From the NCBI RefSeq assembly GCF_015277855.1, contig NZ_CP063812.1, positions 558,001 to 622,000 of the forward strand: DNA of 64,000 bases. The letters are read 5' to 3'. This DNA is from Microbacterium cremeum. Its GTDB lineage: Bacteria > Actinomycetota > Actinomycetes > Actinomycetales > Microbacteriaceae. The notes under the pieces are model-generated. The model ran no database searches. It was not told where the DNA came from and saw only the letters and a program-made list of their open reading frames with translations. Shown in pieces: positions 35,775 through 43,039 of this stretch (the stretch's first letter is position 1; every line of letters starts with the position of its first letter). The position numbers and the translations under genes are program-made.

Positions 35775-38700
35775 ATGAGATTGTTTACCCGCGCTCGCAG
35801 AGCCTCGGTGGCGGTCGCCGCCGCCGGCGCCATGGTCATCGGCATGGGCGTCAGCACCGCCCACGCCGCGCTCCCCGACGACGGACTCGTCGCCGAGTAC
35901 CTGTTCACCCAGGCATCCGGTGCCACGGTGCCCAACTCCGCCGACGGATCCGCTCTCGGCGCCGCCACCGTACGGAACGTGCAGGCCGCCGACTGGACAG
36001 GATCCTCCCTGACCCTCCGCGGCGGTGCGAAGACGTCGACCGGCAACTGGGTCGAGCTTCCCGACGACATCCTGACGGGCAAGCAGTCGGCGACGGTGAC
36101 CGCCGAGGTCAAGGCCTCGGCGGCGATGCTGACCGGATTCCACTTCCTGTGGAACGTCGGCAACGAGTCATCCGCCACCGAGTACTTCTTCGCGTCGCTC
36201 AACTGCGGCTCCAGCCGCGCGCCCCTCGTCGGCATCAAGGCCGGCGGTGTCGAGCAACTCGTGCAGGCGGGCTCGTGCGGTGTGACGGCGAACCGGTGGG
36301 TCAACGTGACCTCGGTCGTCGACGGGGCCGCCGGCACGGCCTCGCTCTACATCGACGGCGTGCGCGTGGCGCACGGCTCTGTCGCCGCGACGCCGGCCGA
36401 CATCGTCGATCAGTCCCTCAACACGATCGGGCGCGCTCCGTGGCCCGACCCGCTGTTCCAGGGGGCGATCTCGTCGTTCCGCGTCTACGACCGGGCGCTG
36501 TCGGCGGCCGAGGTCGCCGACGTCTCAGCCGCGGACGCGCAGCTCAACGCCGCGGAACTGCAGGCTCAGGCGCAGGCGATCATCGACGGGCTCGGCGTCG
36601 CCGACCTCGAGACCTCGACAGACATCGACCTGCCGACTGCGAGCGGACGCGTCACGTGGACGTCGAGCAACCCCGCGGTCGTCGCTCCGACGGGCCTCGT
36701 GACCGCGCCGCTGTCCGGCCAGCCCGCTGTCGCCGTCGAGCTGACGGCAACGGCGTCGGTGCGAGGCCTGAGCGCGAGCAAGACAATCACGGTCACGGTG
36801 CTGCCCAGTGAGGAGACGTCTGAGGAGCGCATCGAGCGCCTCGCGCAGCGCTTCGTCATTCCGTCCGTCATGCGCTCGGGCACGGCGCTTCCCGCGGCGC
36901 CCGAGGGCACGACCGTCGCCGTGGCCGCGGTCAGCGGCGACATCGCGGCCGGCGAGACCATCACCTCTTCGTCGGAGGAGCCGCAGGACGGCGAGATCAC
37001 CGTCCGGGTCACCGACGCGACCTCCGGGGCGAGCGTCGACCGGGCCTTCGCCGTCCGGGTGATGCCCGCCGGGGCCCCGCAGCTGCTCGCCTACAACCGC
37101 AACCCCACCACGGTGGCCGAGGCCAACAACGCCGACGTCGCGCTCAGCATGCACCTCGCCCTGCAATCCGAGGGCAGGTGGACACCGCTGAACGAGAACT
37201 ACGGCATCTTCTTCCCGAAGACCTCGGCACCCGTTCCCGCGAACGGACCCAGCGAGGGCCTGATCCGGAGCCTCCGCAACCCGCACGTGTTCTACGAGGC
37301 GGACGGCGGCTTCGGCATCGTCGCCACGCGCACGCTGCGCAACGGTGGTCGCGAGGGGCTGCAGTCCAGCAGCCTGCTGTACGCCCGCAGTGCGGACCTC
37401 CTGTCGTACCAGGAGGTCGGCATGGTCGATCTCGGTGTCACGAGCGGCGTCAACGATCCGGCCGTGATCTGGGATTCCGCCTCCGAGCGCTTCGTCGTGA
37501 GCTGGACCTCCGACGCCGGGGCGCCCTTCTACACCACCTTCGGCAGCCTCACGGATGCGACCACGCGTGGCGACGTCGAGCGCGGCTCCATTCCCGCCAA
37601 CGCGGGGACGGCAGACACCGGCATCCCGAACTACGCGACCGGCAACGCGATCGTCGTCTCGACCGAGGTCGCCGACGCTCTGAAGGTTCGCTTCGGCCGC
37701 ATCGTGAACACCGGGGTCGACGACCTCGCCGGCGTCGAGATCGAAGCCGGCGACGAGATCGCCGCCGGCGATCTGCCGCAGCGTGCGCAACTGTCGTACA
37801 ACGACGGCTCCACTGCATCGCGCGCGATCGAGTGGGATGCCGAGTCCCTCGCCGCCGTCGACGTCACGACGCCCGGCACCTATACCGTCACCGGCGCGAT
37901 CAAGCACCCGCAGTACGCGACGCCGTTCGCGGATGAACGCGCCGACCCGTCGATCTTCAAGTTCGACTGGAACGGGCAGACGAAGTTCCTGATGATCGCG
38001 ACGGAGGACCTCAACCTCAATCCGGTCAATCCTGCGAACGGGCCGCACATGCCGATCCGCATCGCGGACAACATCGAGGACCTCTCGGACGACGCCATCC
38101 GGGCCGGCCGCAACGTCGAGATCGACCTGCTGAAGCGGGGCGACACCGACGCGGAGGGAGCGGTGATGACCGGGTGCTTCTGGGCTCCGGAGTTCCACCT
38201 CGTGAACGACACGCTCACGATCTTCTTCATGCCCTGCTACAACGGCTCCAACGGTCAGCCCGACATGTGGACCGGCCGCGCGAGCATCATCCAGCTGAAG
38301 AAGGACGCCCAGGGCAACGACCTGGACCCGGCGGTCCCGGCGAACTGGACGAAGGCCCAGAAGGTGCTTCGCGCCGACGGCTCGATCCTCAACCCGGTGC
38401 AGAACATCTCGCTCGACATGACCTACTTCGAGGACTCGGGTCAGTCGTACTACGCCTGGCAGATGCTCGGGTCGGTGTTCATCGCCAAGATGGACCCCGC
38501 GAACCCCACGCGGCTGACGTCGGCGCCGGTGCGCATCCTGCCGCCCGAATTCGCGTGGGACAACGTCATCGCGGAGGGCCCGAACGTCCACGCGCACAAC
38601 GGCACGCTGTTCATGATCTACTCCGGCTCGAGCGTGGGCGACTCCTACACGACCGGTCTGATCACCGCGAAGGCCGGCGAGAACGTCGACCTGACGTCGC

Positions 38701-39284
38701 CGGCCGCCTGGACCAAGCTGAATTACCCGGTCCAGAAGTCCGGCATGTTCAACGGCGCCTGGCAGCTGGGCACGGGTCACGGCATGTGGTCGATGGATGA
38801 GGACGACAACCTGCTCTACGTCTTCCACGCCCGCACCAGCAACCGTGGCCTGACCGGTCGCGACATGTTCGTCCGTCGCGTCCACTTCGCTTCGGACGGG
38901 ATGCCGATCTTCGACATGGAGTCTGACGAAGAGGTCGCGCCCGACAACCGCCAGGTATCGGTGACCGTGACGGTGAATCCGTCGACCGGACCGCAGCTGG
39001 ACATCTCCGGAGTGGTGACCTCGCGCTGCGTCGTCGGCAAGGTCGTGCAGGTGCTGACCGTCACGAACGGCAACGACGTGCCCGTGTCGGTGTCGTCGTC
39101 GACGCCGTACGGTTCGAAGACGTTCACTTCGCTGGCCGCGGGCAAGTCGGCGTCGGCGTCCTTCACCACCCGCCAGGTCGCTGTGCCCGGTGATGTGGTC
39201 ACCCTGACCGCGACAGCCACGATCGACGGTTCGCCCGTCAGCGTGGAGCGCGAGGTCAGCTACCCGGCCGCCAGCTGCGGCTGA
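35775..39284 (+). CDS. secreted multidomain GH43 glycosidase, paralogue of the divergent gene
   Basis: The protein has 1169 residues. A signal peptide ends near STAHAA (about 32). The layout is a LamG-like domain (about 40-240), an Ig-like domain, a degenerate propeller-like region (about 425-630) with RNPHVFYEADGGFGIVATR and NDPAVIWD, an Ig-like group 4 domain, then the GH43 catalytic part with Asp724 (RADPSIF), Asp881 (SLDMTYFE) and Glu934 (AEGPNV). It ends in the shared two-cysteine module. The ATG at 35775 has GGAGAG five bases upstream. Substrate is inferred as arabinan or arabinoside from the locus; an arabinoxylan target is also possible. Confidence 0.87.
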   Translation: MRLFTRARRASVAVAAAGAMVIGMGVSTAHAALPDDGLVAEYLFTQASGATVPNSADGSALGAATVRNVQAADWTGSSLTLRGGAKTSTGNWVELPDDILTGKQSATVTAEVKASAAMLTGFHFLWNVGNESSATEYFFASLNCGSSRAPLVGIKAGGVEQLVQAGSCGVTANRWVNVTSVVDGAAGTASLYIDGVRVAHGSVAATPADIVDQSLNTIGRAPWPDPLFQGAISSFRVYDRALSAAEVADVSAADAQLNAAELQAQAQAIIDGLGVADLETSTDIDLPTASGRVTWTSSNPAVVAPTGLVTAPLSGQPAVAVELTATASVRGLSASKTITVTVLPSEETSEERIERLAQRFVIPSVMRSGTALPAAPEGTTVAVAAVSGDIAAGETITSSSEEPQDGEITVRVTDATSGASVDRAFAVRVMPAGAPQLLAYNRNPTTVAEANNADVALSMHLALQSEGRWTPLNENYGIFFPKTSAPVPANGPSEGLIRSLRNPHVFYEADGGFGIVATRTLRNGGREGLQSSSLLYARSADLLSYQEVGMVDLGVTSGVNDPAVIWDSASERFVVSWTSDAGAPFYTTFGSLTDATTRGDVERGSIPANAGTADTGIPNYATGNAIVVSTEVADALKVRFGRIVNTGVDDLAGVEIEAGDEIAAGDLPQRAQLSYNDGSTASRAIEWDAESLAAVDVTTPGTYTVTGAIKHPQYATPFADERADPSIFKFDWNGQTKFLMIATEDLNLNPVNPANGPHMPIRIADNIEDLSDDAIRAGRNVEIDLLKRGDTDAEGAVMTGCFWAPEFHLVNDTLTIFFMPCYNGSNGQPDMWTGRASIIQLKKDAQGNDLDPAVPANWTKAQKVLRADGSILNPVQNISLDMTYFEDSGQSYYAWQMLGSVFIAKMDPANPTRLTSAPVRILPPEFAWDNVIAEGPNVHAHNGTLFMIYSGSSVGDSYTTGLITAKAGENVDLTSPAAWTKLNYPVQKSGMFNGAWQLGTGHGMWSMDEDDNLLYVFHARTSNRGLTGRDMFVRRVHFASDGMPIFDMESDEEVAPDNRQVSVTVTVNPSTGPQLDISGVVTSRCVVGKVVQVLTVTNGNDVPVSVSSSTPYGSKTFTSLAAGKSASASFTTRQVAVPGDVVTLTATATIDGSPVSVEREVSYPAASCG

Positions 39285-39353
39285 CCGAGCCCCGATCTGC
39301 TCGCGGACGATCCGTCCGCCTCGGAACCCGAAGTACCAGCGAAGAGGATCTTC

Positions 39354-39448
39354 ATGAACGTGATCTGGAAGACGGGCGCCGTGGCGCCGATGTCTCGCCG
39401 ATGACGGACACGGCGGAGGTGACCACCGCGCCCGCCTCGTGCGGGTGA
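39354..39448 (+). pseudogene. remnant of a further secreted enzyme gene
   Basis: A start region with AAGAGGA and ATG (39354) opens a frame of 16 codons that soon stops. In another frame, 39401-39448 encodes TAEVTTAPASCG before a stop. This closely resembles the end of the neighbouring enzyme (REVSYPAASCG) and the ends of the other module-bearing proteins. The simplest reading is a deletion that removed almost all of a third family gene and left its first and last codons. Basis: seen in sequence; the deletion history is inferred. Confidence 0.5.
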
Positions 39449-39480
39449 TCTGACCCGGCCGCGCGAGCGGCCGTCGCGAC

Positions 39481-39515
39481 GCGCGCCGCGGGTGGGTACC
39501 GACCCCGCGGCGCGC
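39481..39515. terminator. GC-rich hairpin after the GH43 gene remnant
   Basis: GCGCGCCGCGGG (39481-39492) and CCCGCGGCGCGC (39504-39515) form a perfect 12-base stem with an 11-base loop. It may end transcription from the GH43 gene (stop at 39284) or from its lost neighbour. Confidence 0.55.
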
Positions 39516-39542
39516 TGTCGCGCGCCGGGCCTCTGCCGAGAT

Positions 39543-39609
39543 CAGGACAGCTGACGAAGACAGGACGATTCCCGCGAGATCGTCCTGCCTTCGCCAGATG
39601 TCCTGTTTT
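39543..39609. terminator. long compound hairpin followed by TTTT
   Basis: Nested arms pair over 63 bases: CAGGACA (39543-39549) with TGTCCTG (39599-39605), CGAAG with CTTCG, and CAGGACGAT (39561-39569) with ATCGTCCTG (39579-39587). TTTT follows at 39606. It lies between converging genes and may terminate both, or be a mobile palindromic element. Confidence 0.55.
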
Positions 39610-39646
39610 GGGATGCCGCGGAGGGCGCTGCCGCCGACAACCCCGC

Positions 39647-41038
39647 TCAGATGGCCGGCGCGCGGCACCAGGAGATGGCGAAGCCGGGAACGACCTCGGT
39701 CTTCTGCGTCTCGAGCGAGATGAGCCGGGTCTCGACGCGCTCGGGCATGGCCAGGATCGCGTCGTCGAGCGTATTCGCGGCGATGTCAGGTGCGACCACC
39801 AGCCCGACCCAGCGACCGCTGGGCGCCGCGCACACCTGCATGACGGCATCCGTCGTCGGCACCTCGGCGATCACGTGCGAACCACCCGCGTCCGTGTGCA
39901 GTACCACGCGCTGGCCGGCGAGCGTCCCGGAATCGTTGAAGCTCAGATAGGTGAGGAGCGTTCCGCGCCCCGTCACCTCCTCGGCCGCGAACGGCTGGCC
40001 GAGCGCGCCACGGTCACCGGGCGCCGGCGAACGCGAGCCGTCGCGAAGGTCGACGAACTCGGGCCCGTCGTCGGTCCGCACGTACGCCTTCGGCTCGGTG
40101 CGGGACACGTCGTCGATCACCGTCGCCTTTCCCAGGGGGACGGGTTCGCCGTCGAGCGCCGGATCGGCGAGCAGGAGGTCGCGGCCGCGCGTGATCAGCA
40201 GCAACGACGTGGTGCCCTGGACGAAGCGGAAGTCGTCGATGCGAGGGTCGGAGGCGCCGAGTTCGAGCTGCTGGGGCTTCGCTTCGGGTGCGGAGATGGC
40301 ACCGAGGAAGACCATCGAATCGCGGAGCGGAATCCCTTCGACGGACGGATCCGTCCACGTGTAGGCGAATCGATCGCCGGAATCCGACAGCTGCAACCTG
40401 GCGAGCCGGCCCACCGCGGGAAGCCGCACCTCAGCGACGTGTCCGTCCGGCCGTACCACCACCAGCTCGGAGTCGCCCTGCTCGGTGCGCAGGGCCACCA
40501 GCAGACCGCGCGGCGAAGTTCGGAAGTCCTCGATGCGCGGATGCTCGAACACCGTCGTCTGCTCGGCGCCGTCGAGCGTGGTGCGGTAGATGCGGTCCTG
40601 CTCCGGCGTCCGCTCGAGCAGGTAGGCCTCGGCAGGAGGCGTCTGAAGCGTCGTCGAGAACGTCGACGTCGGACCACCCGAGATGCCTGTCACCTCGGTG
40701 ATCGTGACCTCGTAGCGTGTGCCGTCGGCGAGCGGGGCGCCGAAACGGATCCCCACGTCGCGACCGGCGGTGTCGACCGTGAACGGAACATCCGGTTCGA
40801 TCTCGACGTGGCGCGGGGACACCGCTGCGAGCGGCTGATTGGCGGTGAAGATGACGCGCGAACCCGGAGACGTGGTCGCTGCGGCTGGGTCGGCGAGGAC
40901 GGAGGACACGCGCGGACCGGTGAGCAGACTGGCGCCTGCCACGGCCGTCGCGGCGAGCGCGATCACGGTGAGGAGGACGAGGTAGATCGATGCGAATCGC
41001 CGGCGCTGCGAGGGCGCCGGAGCGGTGTCAGTACTCAT
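39647..41038 (-). CDS. membrane-anchored protein with Ig-like domain and WD40/TolB-like propeller
   Basis: The protein has 463 residues. One N-terminal helix (about 15-38) serves as an anchor or uncleaved signal. An SbsA-type Ig-like domain follows (about 55-130, RVIFTANQPLAAVSPRHVEI...YEVTITEVTGISGG). The remainder shows repeated strand patterns such as IYRTTLDGAEQTTVFEHPRIEDFRTSP and LARLQLSDSGDRFAYTW, typical of TolB-like propellers. Its function is unknown. It overlaps the TIGR03943 gene by 11 bases, so it is the third gene of the permease operon. Confidence 0.75.
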   Translation of the reverse strand: MSTDTAPAPSQRRRFASIYLVLLTVIALAATAVAGASLLTGPRVSSVLADPAAATTSPGSRVIFTANQPLAAVSPRHVEIEPDVPFTVDTAGRDVGIRFGAPLADGTRYEVTITEVTGISGGPTSTFSTTLQTPPAEAYLLERTPEQDRIYRTTLDGAEQTTVFEHPRIEDFRTSPRGLLVALRTEQGDSELVVVRPDGHVAEVRLPAVGRLARLQLSDSGDRFAYTWTDPSVEGIPLRDSMVFLGAISAPEAKPQQLELGASDPRIDDFRFVQGTTSLLLITRGRDLLLADPALDGEPVPLGKATVIDDVSRTEPKAYVRTDDGPEFVDLRDGSRSPAPGDRGALGQPFAAEEVTGRGTLLTYLSFNDSGTLAGQRVVLHTDAGGSHVIAEVPTTDAVMQVCAAPSGRWVGLVVAPDIAANTLDDAILAMPERVETRLISLETQKTEVVPGFAISWCRAPAI

Positions 41039-41873
41039 ACGGGTCTTCGGGTTCGTCGATCGGCGTGATCTTCGTCGGACGGATGGCGAGGCTGTCGTCC
41101 CTCGGCGTCACGGCGCCCTCGATGCGCACCCACTGGCCCACATCGATGTCGGACGCCCAGGCCTCGGACGCGACGGGCACGGTCGCGGGCTGCGCGTCGA
41201 TGACGCAGTGTGTGATCACGAGGCGCGTGAGGAGGAACACCCCCGGGTCCTCCGGGTGGGGCGTCACGAATCCTTCCAGCTCGACGGCATCCCCGACGAA
41301 GTCCTCCGGCGATGTCGCCGTGGCGAAGACGGTCGACCAGTCCGGGACGCCGAAGTGCCGCGTATCTCCGGAGCTCACCAGGGCGACGGCATCATCCCGA
41401 TCGAAGAGTGCCGTCGACGCCGATGCGCGGTCGATCGCCAGGGCGACGGAAAGCGTCGTGGGCGGAAGCAGCCAGGCGCCGACGACGACGGCGGAGGCCA
41501 GCGCGCCGCCGAGGACGGACAGGGCGGCAGCGGGCGAAGTCGCCCTCGACGGTCTCGTCGGATGGGCGGAATCCACGTGCGGGTCCTCCGCATCGGGCTT
41601 CCCTAGTCCATCGTGATCGTGATCGTGATCGTGATCGTGATCGTGATCGTGATCGTGATCGTGATCGTGATCGCGTTCCGCTCCGAGCGGCAGCGCGAAC
41701 CCGACGACGCCCACGGCGATCGCGACGACCGCCATGGACACTGCGAACCAGGAGTTGGCGGGATTCAGGTAGAGGCCGAGCTTGCCGGTCAGCGCCAGGA
41801 CCACGATCGCCACGCCCAGCAGCGCCGCGAGTCCGGCTCCGAGCCAGCGTTCCCATCGGTCACCCAACGACAT
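41028..41873 (-). CDS. TIGR03943-family putative permease subunit (YcgQ-like) with His-Asp repeat
   Basis: The protein has 281 residues. Two N-terminal helices are followed by a loop of ten His-Asp pairs, a third helix and a conserved C-terminal domain with FVGDAVELEGFVTPHPEDPGVFLLTRLVITHCVIDAQP. The family is always encoded beside a DUF318 permease, as here, with a 14-base overlap. The His-Asp run strongly suggests binding of a divalent metal such as zinc, but the transported substrate has not been settled for the family. The overlap with genes on both sides indicates one operon. Confidence 0.85.
   Translation of the reverse strand: MSLGDRWERWLGAGLAALLGVAIVVLALTGKLGLYLNPANSWFAVSMAVVAIAVGVVGFALPLGAERDHDHDHDHDHDHDHDHDHDHDGLGKPDAEDPHVDSAHPTRPSRATSPAAALSVLGGALASAVVVGAWLLPPTTLSVALAIDRASASTALFDRDDAVALVSSGDTRHFGVPDWSTVFATATSPEDFVGDAVELEGFVTPHPEDPGVFLLTRLVITHCVIDAQPATVPVASEAWASDIDVGQWVRIEGAVTPRDDSLAIRPTKITPIDEPEDPYEY
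41610..41672 (+). repeat. six-base tandem repeat coding for His-Asp pairs
   Basis: The unit ATCGTG is repeated ten times on the plus strand (41610-41669). On the coding strand it gives alternating Asp and His. Slippage by whole units keeps the frame, so the length of the metal-binding loop could vary between strains. Confidence 0.95.
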
Positions 41874-42954
41874 TCACCACCGCACCGATGAGGAATGCGC
41901 TCGCCACGACGATGGCGACGAGCCCGACGAGGAGTCGCGAGGTGAAGGTGGTGCGCAGCAGGGCGAGCATCTTGACGTCCACGAGCGGGCCGATCAGCAG
42001 GAAGGCGACGATCGAACCGGGGGTGAAGGTGGAAGCGAAAGACAACGCGAAGAACGCGTCGACGTTGGAACAGATCGCCACGACGACCGCGAGCGCGGCC
42101 ATCGCCAGAATCGACAGCACGGGGTCGCTGCCGATCGCGATCAGCACATCGCGCGGGACGAGCACCTGGATCGCGCCGGCGAGGGCCGATCCGATGACCA
42201 GCGCAGACATGACCGCCCTCAGTTCGGCGAGCAGCTGCGTCACGGAGCGTCGGCCGCGGCCGTCCCTGCCCTGCGTCGGCGGCGTCGCGCACGTCTGCGC
42301 GAAGCGGGGGGTGAGCAGCGACTTCGGGTCGGGGTGGCGCGAGTAGAGCCATCCGATGAGGTTGGCGATGGCATAGCCGCCGGCCAGGCGCGCCACGAGG
42401 ATGCCATCGCTGAAACCGAATGCCTGATGCGTGGTCAGGATGACGATGGGGTTCACGATCGGCGCGGCCATGAGGAACGTCAGCGTCTCGGGCACGGAGA
42501 ACCCGCGCATCAGCATGCCTCGCGCGAAGGGCACGTTTCCGCATTCGCAGACCGGGACGAGCATGCCCAGCAGCGACAGCACGGCACGGCGCGCCCACGC
42601 CGGACGGGGGAGCCATCGCTCGATGGCTCCGGGCGGGACCCAGACCTCGATGACGACGGCGAGCAGCACTCCCAGCATCACGAACGGGAGGGACTCGACG
42701 AGCACGCTGACCGCCAGCGTGAGCCCATCCTGCAATCTGTCCGGAAGCGGGACGGCGGTGAACGAGTGTGTGACGAGCGCCGTACCGATCAGGACGACCG
42801 TCAGCAGCGCGCCGGCCCAGAGCCGACGTCGCCGGAGCTGCGGTCGCCGCGCTCGTTCGACGGCCGTGCGCTCGGCTGCCGTGACCCGGGTCGCCGCGAC
42901 GCGCTCTCGCGACGACGGGCTCAGGGTCGCCGCGGGGCGGCGATGTCTAGCCAT
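41860..42954 (-). CDS. DUF318-family permease (YcgR/ArsP_1-like)
   Basis: The protein has 364 residues. An arginine-rich cytoplasmic N-terminus precedes about eight helices. The family phrase VPVCECGNVPFARGML includes the conserved Cys-Glu-Cys motif, and a second conserved stretch is AAPIVNPIVILTTHQAF. Members of this family move metals, metalloids or other small solutes; the paired TIGR03943 protein with its His-Asp loop favours a divalent metal (inference). GAGAGGAGA lies before the ATG. It is the first gene of a three-gene operon. Confidence 0.87.
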   Translation of the reverse strand: MARHRRPAATLSPSSRERVAATRVTAAERTAVERARRPQLRRRRLWAGALLTVVLIGTALVTHSFTAVPLPDRLQDGLTLAVSVLVESLPFVMLGVLLAVVIEVWVPPGAIERWLPRPAWARRAVLSLLGMLVPVCECGNVPFARGMLMRGFSVPETLTFLMAAPIVNPIVILTTHQAFGFSDGILVARLAGGYAIANLIGWLYSRHPDPKSLLTPRFAQTCATPPTQGRDGRGRRSVTQLLAELRAVMSALVIGSALAGAIQVLVPRDVLIAIGSDPVLSILAMAALAVVVAICSNVDAFFALSFASTFTPGSIVAFLLIGPLVDVKMLALLRTTFTSRLLVGLVAIVVASAFLIGAVVNVVG

Positions 42955-42992
42955 CTGCGTTCTCCTCTCCCACCTGGAATTCCGGTGAACAG

Positions 42993-43033
42993 CCCGGATG
43001 CCGGCGGCGCATTCACGGCCGCCGGCATCCGGG
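42993..43033 (-). terminator. terminator of the secreted GH127-type gene
   Basis: CCCGGATGCCGGCGGC (42993-43008) and GCCGCCGGCATCCGGG (43018-43033) form a perfect 16-base stem with a nine-base loop. It begins 7 bases beyond the minus-strand stop codon at 43040. Confidence 0.8.
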
Positions 43034-43039
43034 TACTGG

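Noticed and set aside
36525..39668. A 1047-codon minus-strand frame opposite the second GH43
   Set aside because: Same shadow pattern; the plus strand holds the recognisable enzyme.
41610..41672. Short tandem repeat as a CRISPR or integration feature
   Set aside because: It is a six-base microsatellite lying in frame inside a clear gene.
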